From positions 1-7,169 of the forward strand of contig CAJMOO010000089.1 in assembly GCA_905215045.1 (NCBI GenBank): a DNA stretch of 7,169 bases. The letters run 5' to 3'. Below the pieces are notes generated by a model. That model searched no databases. It was given only the letters and a program-made list of their open reading frames with translations, and had not been told where the DNA came from. This DNA is from an uncultured bacterium. Its GTDB lineage: Bacteria; Bacillota_A; Clostridia; Lachnospirales; Lachnospiraceae. Of this stretch, positions 1 through 7,102 are shown in pieces; the stretch's first letter is position 1; each line of letters starts with the position of its first letter. The position numbers were made by a program, and so were the translations under genes.

Positions 1-11
1 ATCATGTAATC

Positions 12-752
12 ATGTTAAGTGGAAAAGTTGCAATCGTAACAGGTGCAAGCCGCGGGATCGGAAGAGAAACGGCACTGACTCTTGCAGGATATGGAGCAAC
101 TGTGATCGTAAATTACTGTGGTTCCAAAGATAAAGCGGAGGCAGTTGTAGAAGAGATCACAGCAGCTGGGGGAACAGCAAAAGCATATCAGGGAGATGTA
201 TCCGATTTTGATGTGGCGAAAGAGATGATCACTTCTGTAAAGAAAGAATTTGGGTCTATTGATATTCTGGTGAATAACGCCGGAATCACAAAAGATAACC
301 TGATCATGAAGATGAGTGAAGAAGAATTTGATAAAGTCATTGAAGTAAACTTAAAAGGTGCATTTAACTGCATGAAACATGTTTCAAGAATCATGTTAAA
401 ACAGAGATCCGGACATATCATTAATATGTCTTCTGTATCTGGAGTTATGGGTAATGCAGGACAGGTCAATTACTGTGCATCAAAAGCAGGAATCATTGGT
501 ATGACAAAATCTCTGGCAAGAGAATTAGGTTCCAGAGGAATCACGGTCAATGCGATCGCTCCAGGATTTATTGAGACAGAGATGACGGATGTACTGTCAG
601 AAGATGTGAAAGAGAATTTATTAGGAAGTATTCCATTAAAGAGAATGGGACAGACAAAAGATATTGCAGAGACAGTTGCTTTCTTAGCATCTGACAAGGC
701 AGCATATATTACAGGTCAGACGATCAGTGTTGACGGTGGAATGGGAATGTAA
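12..752 (+). CDS. fabG: 3-oxoacyl-[ACP] reductase FabG
   Basis: This is the NADPH-dependent ketoreductase of the type II fatty acid cycle, a cytoplasmic short-chain dehydrogenase that reduces 3-oxoacyl-ACP to 3-hydroxyacyl-ACP. The 246-residue length is normal for FabG. Visible motifs are the cofactor-binding TGASRGIG (residues 10-17), D62-V63 at the adenine site, NNAG (88-91), and the tetrad N113, S141, Y154 and K158 (YxxxK). The C-terminal SVDGGMGM is the typical FabG ending. The ATG at 12 fits the family N-terminus ([11 protein letters not shown]). Only 11 bases precede it, so its ribosome binding site lies at or beyond the window edge. It is followed after 12 nt by fabF, which supports FabG over another dehydrogenase of the same fold. 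Confidence 0.96.
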   Translation: MLSGKVAIVTGASRGIGRETALTLAGYGATVIVNYCGSKDKAEAVVEEITAAGGTAKAYQGDVSDFDVAKEMITSVKKEFGSIDILVNNAGITKDNLIMKMSEEEFDKVIEVNLKGAFNCMKHVSRIMLKQRSGHIINMSSVSGVMGNAGQVNYCASKAGIIGMTKSLARELGSRGITVNAIAPGFIETEMTDVLSEDVKENLLGSIPLKRMGQTKDIAETVAFLASDKAAYITGQTISVDGGMGM

Positions 753-757
753 AGGAG
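752..757 (+). promoter_or_regulatory. Ribosome binding site of fabF
   Basis: AAGGAG starts on the last base of the fabG stop codon and lies 7 nt before the ATG at 765. It selects that ATG over the in-frame ATG at 774, which would otherwise give an equally plausible N-terminus (MKRVVVTG). Confidence 0.8.
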
Positions 758-764
758 ATTTTAT

Positions 765-2009
765 ATGAAGAGCATGAAACGTGTCGTTGTAACTGGTATG
801 GGTGCGATCACACCGATCGGAAACAGCGTGGAAGAATTTTGGAATGGAATCAAAGAGCAGAAGATCGGATTTGCACCGATTACATATTTTGATGCAACAG
901 AATACAAAGCTCATCTGGCTGCAGAAGTCAAAGGTTTCAATGCCAAAGATTATATGTCACCAAAAGCAGCAAGACGTATGGAATTATTTTCACAGTATGC
1001 TGTAGCTGCAACAAAAGAAGCAATCGAAGATGCGGGACTTGATCTTGAGAAAGAAGATACAACAAGAATTGGTGTATCTGTTGGATGTGGAGTTGGAAGC
1101 CTTCAGATGATCGAAACAACAACAAGAACATTAGATAAAAAGGGTCCGAACAGAGTGAAACCATTAGCAGTTCCAATGATGATCTCTAACATGGCTGCAG
1201 GAAATGTTTCTATTGCATTTGGCCTTCGCGGAAAGAGTATCAACGTTGTTACAGCATGTGCGACAGGAACACAGTCTATTGGTGAAGCATATAGATCCAT
1301 TCAGGTTGGAGAAGCTGATGTAATGGTAGCCGGTGGAACAGAAGCTGCAGTATCAGAAGTTGCAGTTGGTGGATTTGCAGCGTTAACAGCTTTAAGTGGA
1401 TCTGATGATCCGAAGAGAGCATCCATTCCATTTGACAAAGAGAGAGATGGATTTGTCATTGGAGAAGGATCAGGAATCGTTGTTTTAGAAAGCCTTGAAC
1501 ATGCACAGGCAAGAGGAGCAGATATTTTAGCAGAAGTTGTCGGATATGGTGCAACAAGTGATGCATTCCATATCACATCCCCATGTGAAGATGGAGAAGG
1601 TGCAGCAAGAGCTATGGTATTTGCAATGGATGAAGCAGGAATCACACCAGATAAAGTTGATTATATCAATGCACATGGAACAAGTACTCATGCGAATGAC
1701 TTATTTGAGACAAAAGCAATCAAGAAAGCATTAGGAGAACATGCATATGATGTGAAGATCAGCTCTACAAAATCTATGATCGGTCATGGACTTGGAGCAG
1801 CTGGTGCGATTGAATTTATCACATGTGTTAAATCAATTGAAGAAGATTACATTCACCCAACTGTAGGATTAAAGGTTCCAGATGAAGAATGTGATCTTGA
1901 TTATACATTAGAACCAGTAACAGACCGCAAGGTAAATTACGTTATGAGCAATTCTCTTGGATTTGGAGGACATAACGCAACACTTCTTGTGAAGAAATTT
2001 GAGGATTAA
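765..2009 (+). CDS. fabF: 3-oxoacyl-[ACP] synthase II FabF
   Basis: This is the elongating condensing enzyme (KAS II), which joins malonyl-ACP to a growing acyl-ACP with loss of CO2. The 414 residues match the family length. The thiolase-fold Cys-His-His triad is complete: C165 in TACATG, H304 in NAHGTST and H341 in STKSMIGHGLGAAG, with K336 just before it. The gatekeeper loop is GFGGHN (399-404) with F400. The CHH triad separates it from FabH, which uses Cys-His-Asn. No FabB homologue is in view; in clostridia a single FabF can serve both KAS I and KAS II roles, but that is family knowledge, not shown here. It sits 12 nt after fabG and 17 nt before accB in the same operon. Confidence 0.97.
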   Translation: MKSMKRVVVTGMGAITPIGNSVEEFWNGIKEQKIGFAPITYFDATEYKAHLAAEVKGFNAKDYMSPKAARRMELFSQYAVAATKEAIEDAGLDLEKEDTTRIGVSVGCGVGSLQMIETTTRTLDKKGPNRVKPLAVPMMISNMAAGNVSIAFGLRGKSINVVTACATGTQSIGEAYRSIQVGEADVMVAGGTEAAVSEVAVGGFAALTALSGSDDPKRASIPFDKERDGFVIGEGSGIVVLESLEHAQARGADILAEVVGYGATSDAFHITSPCEDGEGAARAMVFAMDEAGITPDKVDYINAHGTSTHANDLFETKAIKKALGEHAYDVKISSTKSMIGHGLGAAGAIEFITCVKSIEEDYIHPTVGLKVPDEECDLDYTLEPVTDRKVNYVMSNSLGFGGHNATLLVKKFED

Positions 2010-2014
2010 TTTAG

Positions 2015-2020
2015 AAGGAG
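2015..2020 (+). promoter_or_regulatory. Ribosome binding site of accB
   Basis: AAGGAG lies 6 nt before the accB ATG at 2027, in the short gap after the fabF stop. It is close to the ideal Shine-Dalgarno sequence. Confidence 0.75.
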
Positions 2021-2026
2021 ACTGAC

Positions 2027-2470
2027 ATGGAAGTTAAAGAAATGAAAGAATTGATCGCTGCAGTATCTTCTGCAAATGTCGATGAATTTGAATATAATAA
2101 CGAAGAATTTTCAATCAGAATCGCTAAGAAAAAGGCAAAGATCGCAACAGTTGATGCATCTGTTGCAGGGGTACCAGTACAGAGTGCCGCGATCATGCCA
2201 GAACAGAATGAAGAACAGACAGAAGAGATTCTCTATGGAGATGAGATCAAAGCCCCACTTGTTGGTACATTTTATGTAGCACCATCAGAAGGAGCTGAGC
2301 CATTTGTATCTGTCGGTGACAAAGTCAAAAAAGGACAGGTAATCGGAATCGTTGAAGCAATGAAACTGATGAATGAAGTGGAAAGTGAATATGATGGAAC
2401 AGTTGCAGCTATTTTAGTTGAGAATGGTGAGATGGTTGAATATGGACAGCCATTAATGGTTATCCAGTAA
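2027..2470 (+). CDS. accB: Biotin carboxyl carrier protein of acetyl-CoA carboxylase (AccB)
   Basis: This small carrier protein holds the biotin that shuttles carboxyl groups between AccC and the AccDA carboxyltransferase. The biotinyl domain fills the C-terminal half (about 73-147). The biotin attachment motif EAMKLMNE places the modified lysine at K113. The segment APLVGTFYVAPSEGAEPF (77-93) corresponds to the protruding thumb typical of true AccB, unlike the biotinyl domains of decarboxylases. Residues 1-35 form the acidic N-terminal region (EVKEMKELIAAV), and about 36-70 look like a flexible linker, though with little of the Ala/Pro richness seen in E. coli. At 147 residues the length is normal. 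Activity requires a biotin ligase (BirA) encoded elsewhere. Confidence 0.96.
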   Translation: MEVKEMKELIAAVSSANVDEFEYNNEEFSIRIAKKKAKIATVDASVAGVPVQSAAIMPEQNEEQTEEILYGDEIKAPLVGTFYVAPSEGAEPFVSVGDKVKKGQVIGIVEAMKLMNEVESEYDGTVAAILVENGEMVEYGQPLMVIQ

Positions 2471-2489
2471 GAAAGGCAGAACGTTTATT

Positions 2490-2915
2490 ATGGTAATGGA
2501 TATTAAAGATATTATGAATACAATCCCTCACAGAAGCCCATTTTTATTAGTGGACCGCATCGAGGAGATGGAAGAAGGAAAACGTATCGTTGGTAAAAAA
2601 TGCGTAACATATAATGAACCATTTTTTGCAGGACATTTTCCACAGGAACCAGTGATGCCTGGAGTACTGATCATTGAAGCACTGGCACAGACTGGAGCTG
2701 TATGTGCACTTTCCGCAGATGAATATAAAGGAAAGATCGCATTCTTAGGTGGAGTCAACAAAGCAAAATTCAGAGGAAAAGTTGTTCCTGGAGATGTGCT
2801 GACATTAGAAGTTGAGATGATCAAAGTCAAAGGACCAGTCGGTGTTGCACAGGGAACAGCAACTGTAGATGGCAAGAAAGTAGCCTCTGCAGAGATTACA
2901 TTTATGATTGGATAG
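2490..2915 (+). CDS. fabZ: 3-hydroxyacyl-[ACP] dehydratase FabZ
   Basis: This hot-dog fold enzyme removes water from 3-hydroxyacyl-ACP to give trans-2-enoyl-ACP, the step after FabG. The 141 residues match FabZ. The N-terminal IPHRSPFLLVDR (12-23) is the family signature, and the catalytic pair is H49 (in AGHFP) and E63 (in PGVLIIEALAQ). Two in-phase ATGs (2490, 2496) compete for the start. The ribosome binding site is weak: AAAGG at 2472-2476 is 13 nt from the first ATG and further from the second, so 2490 is preferred. The gene lies between accB and accC, a position conserved in streptococcal and clostridial fatty acid operons. Whether it also isomerises intermediates toward unsaturated chains, as FabA and FabN do, cannot be read from these motifs. 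Confidence 0.96.
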   Translation: MVMDIKDIMNTIPHRSPFLLVDRIEEMEEGKRIVGKKCVTYNEPFFAGHFPQEPVMPGVLIIEALAQTGAVCALSADEYKGKIAFLGGVNKAKFRGKVVPGDVLTLEVEMIKVKGPVGVAQGTATVDGKKVASAEITFMIG

Positions 2916-2929
2916 AGAGGATTTCTTAA

Positions 2930-4297
2930 ATGTTTAAGAAGATTTTAATTGCAAACAGAGGAGAGATCGCAGTGCGTATCATTCGTGCGTGCCGTGAGAT
3001 GGATATTATGTCCGTGGCAATCTGTTCTGAAGCAGATAAAGATGCACTCCATGCCCAGCTGGCAGACCAGACGATCTGTATCGGACCAGCACCTGCCAAA
3101 GACAGTTATCTTGACATGGAACGTGTACTTGGGGCTGCAATGGCAGTCGGAGCGGATGCAATTCATCCGGGATTCGGATTTTTGTCTGAGAATAGCAAAT
3201 TTGTAAGAATGTGTGAAAAATGCAATATCACATTTATCGGACCATCCGCAGAAATCATTGACCGCATGGGTAACAAATCCGCAGCAAGAAAGACAATGAT
3301 GGATGCTGGAGTTCCAGTAGTTCCTGGTACAAAAGATGCCGTTTATGAGGCAGAAGCAGGGCAGAAGATCGCAGATGACATGGGATACCCAGTTATGATC
3401 AAAGCTTCCGCAGGAGGTGGTGGAAAGGGAATGCGTGTCTGCTATGACTCTGAAGACTTCGTACATACTTTTGAGACAGCGAAGTTAGAGGCAGAGAATG
3501 CATTTGGCGACGGAACGATGTATATTGAAAAATATATCGAAGATCCACGCCATATCGAATTCCAGATTCTTGCTGATAAATACGGAAATACGATTCATCT
3601 TGGAGAAAGAGACTGTTCTATTCAGAGAAGACATCAGAAACTGATCGAAGAATCACCATCCCCTGCGATCAGTGACGAACAGCGAAAGAAGATGGGTGAG
3701 ATCGCAGTCAAAGCAGCAAAAGCAGCAGAATACTACAGTGCAGGAACGATTGAATTCTTACGTGACAAACATGGAGATTTCTATTTTATTGAGATGAACA
3801 CAAGAATTCAGGTAGAGCATCCAGTGACTGAATGGGTTACAGGAATCGATCTGATCCGTGAACAGATCCGTATCGCCGCAGGAAAACATCTGACTTATAC
3901 ACAGGAAGATGTACATGTTCATGGACATGCGATCGAAGTGAGAATCAATGCGGAAGACACAGAACATGACTTCCGTCCAAGTCCAGGAACTGTAACAAAT
4001 GTACATTTTCCAGGAGGAAAAGGAGTGAGAATTGATTCTGCATTATTCGCAGGATATCAGATTCCACCATACTATGATTCTATGATCGCAAAACTGATCG
4101 TATATGATAAAAATCGTAAGTTGGCACTTCGCAAACTCCGTAATGCATTGGGAGAACTTGTATTAGAAGGCGTGAAGACAAACATTGACTATCAGTATGA
4201 GATCATCAATGATGAAGATTTTATCGAAGGCAATGTTGATACAGGATTTATTGAACGTTTTCAGAAGAAACATCAGTCTGAAAATGAAGCTGAATAA
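2930..4297 (+). CDS. accC: Biotin carboxylase subunit of acetyl-CoA carboxylase (AccC)
   Basis: AccC uses ATP and bicarbonate to carboxylate the biotin on AccB. It is an ATP-grasp enzyme of normal length (455 residues). The N-terminal domain begins [18 protein letters not shown] (3-20). K116 and K158 contact ATP, and the glycine-rich loop AGGGGKGM is at 161-168. H208 and K237 (in RRHQKLIEE) match known active-site positions. The metal ligands E275 and E288 lie in GTIEF and [13 protein letters not shown], followed by N290, R292 and E296, and R338 is the catalytic arginine in EVRIN. It has no fused biotinyl or carboxyltransferase domain, so it is the free AccC subunit and not pyruvate carboxylase. 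GAGAGG (2915-2920), overlapping the fabZ stop, lies 9 nt before the ATG. Confidence 0.97.
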   Translation: MFKKILIANRGEIAVRIIRACREMDIMSVAICSEADKDALHAQLADQTICIGPAPAKDSYLDMERVLGAAMAVGADAIHPGFGFLSENSKFVRMCEKCNITFIGPSAEIIDRMGNKSAARKTMMDAGVPVVPGTKDAVYEAEAGQKIADDMGYPVMIKASAGGGGKGMRVCYDSEDFVHTFETAKLEAENAFGDGTMYIEKYIEDPRHIEFQILADKYGNTIHLGERDCSIQRRHQKLIEESPSPAISDEQRKKMGEIAVKAAKAAEYYSAGTIEFLRDKHGDFYFIEMNTRIQVEHPVTEWVTGIDLIREQIRIAAGKHLTYTQEDVHVHGHAIEVRINAEDTEHDFRPSPGTVTNVHFPGGKGVRIDSALFAGYQIPPYYDSMIAKLIVYDKNRKLALRKLRNALGELVLEGVKTNIDYQYEIINDEDFIEGNVDTGFIERFQKKHQSENEAE

Positions 4298-4305
4298 AGA
4301 AAGTT

Positions 4306-4313
4306 AAGGTGAG
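4306..4313 (+). promoter_or_regulatory. Ribosome binding site that decides the accD start
   Basis: AAGGTGAG contains an in-frame GTG at 4309 that could be mistaken for the accD start. The AAGG core (4306-4309) is 8 nt before the ATG at 4318, the normal spacing, so the GTG is part of the binding site and ATG 4318 is the likely start. Confidence 0.7.
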
Positions 4314-4317
4314 TATC

Positions 4318-5202
4318 ATGTCATTAAAAGATATGTTTAAGAAAAGGACATTATCACCTCAGGAGATCAAACAGGCAGAGCGTGTACGAAAAGCAAAGGA
4401 CACGCTCCTTGAATTTCAGGCACCAGAAGGATTATTCCAGAAGTGTAACTGTTGCGGAAAGCCTGTATACAATGAGGATTTGATCGAAAATGATTATGTA
4501 TGTCCAGTCTGTGGCAATTACTTTAGAATCCGTCCAAAGACAAGAATTGCCATGGTATTAGATAAAGACACTTTTGAAGAATGGGATGCAAAGATGGATA
4601 CAAGCGATCCACTGAACTTCCCAGGATATAAGAATAAATTGGAACGCCAGCGCTCCGTAACGAATCTTGATGAAGCGGTCATCACAGGAAAAGGAAAGAT
4701 TCTTGGAAAAGATGTTGTGATCGCAGTCATGGGAGCAGATTTCATGATGGGAAGCATGGGAGAAGTTGTTGGTGAGAAGATCACACGAGCAGTTGAACGT
4801 GCAACACAGATGAGATTACCGATCATCATTTTCACATGCTCTGGTGGAGCTAGAATGCAGGAAGGAATCGTATCTCTGATGCAGATGGCAAAAACATCCG
4901 CAGCATTGAAACGCCATGATGAAGCAGGATTATTATATATCACAGTATTAACAGATCCTACAACTGGAGGTGTTACAGCAAGTTTTGCAATGCTTGGAGA
5001 TGTTATCTTAGCAGAACCAGGAGCATTGATCGGATTTGCGGGACCGAGAGTTATTGAACAGACGATCGGGCAGAAGTTACCAGAAGGATTTCAGAGAGCA
5101 GAATTTTTGTTAGAACATGGATTTGTAGATAAGATCGTAGAGCGCAGGAAATTAAGAAAAGTACTCGTAACGATCATAAGGAGTTGTGAATATGAGCAGT
5201 AA
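4318..5202 (+). CDS. accD: Acetyl-CoA carboxylase carboxyltransferase subunit beta (AccD)
   Basis: AccD is the beta half of the carboxyltransferase that moves the carboxyl group from biotin to acetyl-CoA, giving malonyl-CoA. From ATG 4318 it has 294 residues. A four-cysteine zinc ribbon lies near the N-terminus: C43-x2-C46 and C62-x2-C65, separated by 15 residues. The crotonase-like domain follows, with SGGARMQEG (175-183), [16 protein letters not shown] (213-228) and GPRVIEQT (242-249), all standard AccD motifs that include the oxyanion-forming glycines. An upstream in-frame GTG at 4309 would add three residues but lies inside the ribosome binding site. The last 11 nt overlap the start of accA, which suggests translational coupling of the two carboxyltransferase subunits. 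Confidence 0.95.
   Translation: MSLKDMFKKRTLSPQEIKQAERVRKAKDTLLEFQAPEGLFQKCNCCGKPVYNEDLIENDYVCPVCGNYFRIRPKTRIAMVLDKDTFEEWDAKMDTSDPLNFPGYKNKLERQRSVTNLDEAVITGKGKILGKDVVIAVMGADFMMGSMGEVVGEKITRAVERATQMRLPIIIFTCSGGARMQEGIVSLMQMAKTSAALKRHDEAGLLYITVLTDPTTGGVTASFAMLGDVILAEPGALIGFAGPRVIEQTIGQKLPEGFQRAEFLLEHGFVDKIVERRKLRKVLVTIIRSCEYEQ
5178..5183 (+). promoter_or_regulatory. Ribosome binding site that decides the accA start
   Basis: AAGGAG lies within the 3' end of accD. It is only 2 nt before an in-frame GTG at 5186, which is too close, but 8 nt before the ATG at 5192. It therefore supports ATG 5192 as the accA start. Confidence 0.75.
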
Positions 5203-5983
5203 TTTTACACCATGGGAAAGAGTGCAGATCTCAAGATCCGCAGAACGCCCAACAAGTCTTGATTATATTTCTACGATTTTTGAACGATATATGTCCTTAC
5301 ACGGAGACCGTTATTTTGGAGATGACAAAGCAATCGTTGGCGGATTAGCCTCCATTGGAGGAAGACCTGTTACAGTCATCGGACAGCAAAAAGGACGCTC
5401 AACCAAAGAAAATATCAAACGAAATTTTGGAATGCCATCACCAGAAGGATACAGAAAATCCCTAAGATTGATGAAACAGGCAGAGAAATTTCATCGTCCG
5501 ATCATTCTCTTTGTAGACACACCAGGAGCATTCTGTGGATTAGAGGCAGAAGAAGGCGGAGTCGGAGAGGCAATCGCAAGAAACTTATTCGAGATGTCAA
5601 ACATCAAAGTACCGATTCTTTCTATCATGATCGGAGAAGGAGGAAGTGGTGGAGCCTTGGCTATGGCTGTTGGAAATGAAGTGTGGAGTATGGAAAATTC
5701 TACATATTCTGTACTGTCTCCAGAAGGATTTGCAGCGATTCTTTGGAAAGATGGGAACAGGGCTTCCGAAGCTGCTAAAGTTATGAAGATCACAGCGAAC
5801 GATCTAAAAGAATTAGGTGTGATTGAGCAGGTGATCGAAGAGCCAGAGCCTGCAAGTATTGACAATATTTTAGATATTTCTGAACAAATGAAAGAAATGA
5901 TCCTTGGATTTATTGAGAAATATGATAAGATGACACCAGAAGAACTGGTGGAACAGAGATATCAGAGATTTCGAAAATTCTGA
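5192..5983 (+). CDS. accA: Acetyl-CoA carboxylase carboxyltransferase subunit alpha (AccA)
   Basis: AccA pairs with AccD to form the carboxyltransferase of acetyl-CoA carboxylase. From ATG 5192 it has 263 residues, shorter than the 319 of E. coli AccA because the N-terminal extension is reduced. This short form is usual in streptococci and clostridia. Motifs include [16 protein letters not shown] (36-51), QQKGR (65-69), [17 protein letters not shown] (78-94), DTPGA (109-113), the oxyanion-loop [10 protein letters not shown] (148-157) and [16 protein letters not shown] (172-187). A GTG at 5186 is in frame but too near the ribosome binding site. The gene overlaps accD by 11 nt and is the last of the operon; a large hairpin follows 58 nt after its TGA stop. 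Confidence 0.96.
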   Translation: MSSNFTPWERVQISRSAERPTSLDYISTIFERYMSLHGDRYFGDDKAIVGGLASIGGRPVTVIGQQKGRSTKENIKRNFGMPSPEGYRKSLRLMKQAEKFHRPIILFVDTPGAFCGLEAEEGGVGEAIARNLFEMSNIKVPILSIMIGEGGSGGALAMAVGNEVWSMENSTYSVLSPEGFAAILWKDGNRASEAAKVMKITANDLKELGVIEQVIEEPEPASIDNILDISEQMKEMILGFIEKYDKMTPEELVEQRYQRFRKF

Positions 5984-6041
5984 TTTGTAGTGGTTGCATG
6001 TATGAGTCAGAAAGAAGATAAGAAGAAATATTTATAAGAAA

Positions 6042-6118
6042 AAAAGGGTGACACTCTGCATTTTTGAAGGCGATTTGTAAAAAACGCATTCAAAAAGTGC
6101 TCATGTTGTCACCCTTTT
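6042..6118. terminator. Long two-way terminator hairpin between convergent genes
   Basis: The outer arms AAAAGGGTGACA (6042-6053) and TGTCACCCTTTT (6107-6118) pair perfectly over 12 bp. After a small internal loop, GCA plus TTTTTGAA (6058-6068) pairs with TTCAAAAA plus TGC (6089-6100, one bulged G), and GCG/CGC (6070-6072 with 6085-6087) closes a 12-nt loop. Each GGGTGAC stem base is followed by T residues on its own strand: seven on the minus strand, four on the plus strand. This fits termination of both accA (+) and the TraX-like gene (-), more strongly for the latter. The 77-nt size is large for a simple terminator. Confidence 0.8.
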
Positions 6119-6124
6119 CTCTAC

Positions 6125-6829
6125 TTATATTCCTAAGTATATTCTTAACAGTCCAAGTATCAGCAAGTGGACAGGATAAAATAAATAATTGATCAGCTTA
6201 TTCTGTTTTCCACGTTCTCCGTTATACGTAAGTACCAATCCAAATCCAAGAAGTGCCCATGGTTCTTTATACATGGATAAGAAATTAAATGGAATTGCAA
6301 TAAGTTCCCTTCCATGGAAAATATAATAAAAATATCCAATTAAAATCGCATGATAATCATAGTCAAGGCTGAGAATGGCAGCAATCAGGCACATGACCGC
6401 CAGGATCACAAATGACAAGAGAAACCATAATATCTTAGGAAACTTCTCCATTTTCTTTTTCAACACGTCGATCATCCAAATTGTAACAAGTACAAGTGCT
6501 AACGTAAACATAATGTTATTCCAGTTTGGTTCAAAAAATTGCTTTGTTGTAAACAGATCAAAAGGAACTTCTGAAATTACCCCGAATACTAATAAAGTTG
6601 CAAGGTATTTAGCTCTGCTTCTTGTTTTAAAAAAACCTTCTACAAGTAAAAATGCAAAGATTGGGAATGCAATTCTACCGATAATGTCAAATATGTCACT
6701 AACTGTATTCAATCGGCCACCATTTAAATTTGGATAGATCAATGCCTTATTTGTGTGGTCGATCAGCATTGATAAAAATGCAATGTATTTTAATTGTGCT
6801 CCTGATAATACTTTAATTTTATTTTTTAT
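6125..6829 (-). CDS. TraX-family multi-pass membrane protein, probable AUA start
   Basis: This is a hydrophobic protein of the TraX family, named after the F-plasmid protein that N-acetylates pilin. Chromosomal clostridial members have no settled substrate, so I infer only a membrane acyltransferase-like role. Family-like segments are LSGAQLKYIAFLSMLIDH (8-25), GRIAFPIFAFLLVEGFF (51-67), ISEVPFD (85-91), NIMFTL (105-110), LTYNGERG (200-207) and YPVHLLIL (218-225). About six or seven membrane segments are visible, near 48-66, 75-92, 106-121, 132-153, 160-198 and 213-230. The first conventional start is ATG 6769 (214 residues), but the conserved frame continues 20 codons upstream without a stop. 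GGAGGT (6842-6837) sits 7 nt before an ATA at 6829, giving 234 residues. No ATG, GTG or TTG lies between. A mutated or misread ATG is the alternative explanation. The gene converges on accA and is not part of that operon. Confidence 0.85.
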   Translation of the reverse strand: MKNKIKVLSGAQLKYIAFLSMLIDHTNKALIYPNLNGGRLNTVSDIFDIIGRIAFPIFAFLLVEGFFKTRSRAKYLATLLVFGVISEVPFDLFTTKQFFEPNWNNIMFTLALVLVTIWMIDVLKKKMEKFPKILWFLLSFVILAVMCLIAAILSLDYDYHAILIGYFYYIFHGRELIAIPFNFLSMYKEPWALLGFGLVLTYNGERGKQNKLINYLFYPVHLLILGLLRIYLGI

Positions 6830-6836
6830 GGCTCTT

Positions 6837-6842
6837 ACCTCC
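6837..6842 (-). promoter_or_regulatory. Ribosome binding site of the TraX-like gene
   Basis: GGAGGT on the minus strand is a near-perfect Shine-Dalgarno sequence. It is 7 nt from ATA 6829 but 67 nt from the first in-frame ATG (6769), so it can only serve the upstream, unconventional start. Confidence 0.75.
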
Positions 6843-6855
6843 GTTTCTATATATT

Positions 6856-6874
6856 GATAATGATTACCGTTATC
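6856..6874 (-). promoter_or_regulatory. Fur-family operator (Fur box)
   Basis: The minus strand reads GATAACGGTAATCATTATC. It matches the classical 19-bp Fur consensus GATAATGATAATCATTATC at 17 of 19 positions. On the plus strand it contains a 7-1-7 arrangement beginning TGATAAT (6855-6861). Another exact TGATAAT half-site (6882-6888) overlaps the -10 box. The operator spans roughly +1 to +19 of the predicted transcript, where a bound repressor would block transcription. Fur, Zur and PerR boxes resemble one another, so the metal or signal is uncertain. Confidence 0.7.
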
Positions 6875-6880
6875 GAATAA

Positions 6881-6909
6881 ATGATAATATATGAAATTAA
6901 AAAAGTCAA
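6881..6909 (-). promoter_or_regulatory. Promoter of the TraX-like gene
   Basis: On the minus strand, TTGACT (6909-6904) and TATCAT (6886-6881) are separated by exactly 17 nt. Each differs from the housekeeping sigma factor consensus at one position. The expected transcription start is near 6874, giving a leader of about 45 nt before ATA 6829. Confidence 0.7.
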
Positions 6910-6936
6910 TAACAGTTTATATTATACATATTGGAA

Positions 6937-6965
6937 TTGCAAAACGAGTTTTTTCCATATATAAT
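6937..6965 (+). promoter_or_regulatory. Possible divergent + strand promoter
   Basis: TTGCAA (6937-6942) and a perfect TATAAT (6960-6965) are 17 nt apart. It would fire away from the TraX-like gene; the two -35 boxes lie back to back with 27 nt between them. AT-rich DNA produces such matches by chance, so this is tentative. Confidence 0.4.
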
Positions 6966-6983
6966 AAGGAAAGAACTCGTTTT
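6941..6983. repeat. Inverted repeat with 16-bp arms, operator or terminator
   Basis: AAAACGAGTTTTTTCC (6941-6956) and GGAAAGAACTCGTTTT (6968-6983) are complementary at 15 of 16 positions; the exception can form G-U. The 11-nt centre contains most of a TATAAT. As RNA it would be a hairpin followed by four T residues. No + strand gene lies to its left that would need terminating, so an operator over the divergent promoter is at least as likely. Confidence 0.65.
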
Positions 6984-7007
6984 CATTTATGCAAAAAAAC
7001 ATAAAAA

Positions 7008-7022
7008 ACAAGATTATCTTGT
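7008..7022. repeat. Perfect 7-1-7 palindrome
   Basis: ACAAGAT-T-ATCTTGT is a perfect inverted repeat with one central base, the spacing used by many dimeric repressors. It is about 80 nt upstream of the + strand promoter at 7103-7131. No known operator consensus was recognised. Confidence 0.45.
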
Positions 7023-7102
7023 GCCCAAAACGGTAATACTCATACAGAAAACACTACATTTTGTATTTTATCAAAAACATGCAAAAAAAATCGAAAAACC
7101 CC

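Noticed and set aside
1..9. ATC-ATG-TAA could be the last codons of an upstream gene such as fabD.
   Set aside because: Nine bases are not enough to support a gene; fabD is only expected from the usual operon order.
2945..3466. 173-codon minus-strand open frame opposite accC, and similar long antisense frames opposite fabF, fabZ, accD and accA.
   Set aside because: They lie antisense to strongly conserved enzymes, lack ribosome sites and show no recognisable domains.
5981..6037. The frame after the accA TGA stop stays open to a TAA at 6035-6037 and contains an 11-codon ATG frame (MSQKEDKKKYL).
   Set aside because: No ribosome site and no recoding signal are visible, and the stretch is too short; chance is the simplest reading.
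6375..6737. 120-codon open frame on the + strand opposite the TraX-like gene.
   Set aside because: The minus-strand frame has clear TraX-family motifs and membrane segments; this is its antisense shadow.
6974..6983. GAAC-TC-GTTTT looks like part of a LexA (SOS) box.
   Set aside because: The Gram-positive LexA box needs GAAC-N4-GTTC; here the spacing is only 2, and the sequence is explained as one arm of the larger dyad.
7055..7065. TACA-TTT-TGTA, similar to BlaI/MecI/CopY-type operator half-sites.
   Set aside because: The 3-nt spacing differs from the TACANNTGTA pattern, and such short matches are common in AT-rich DNA.
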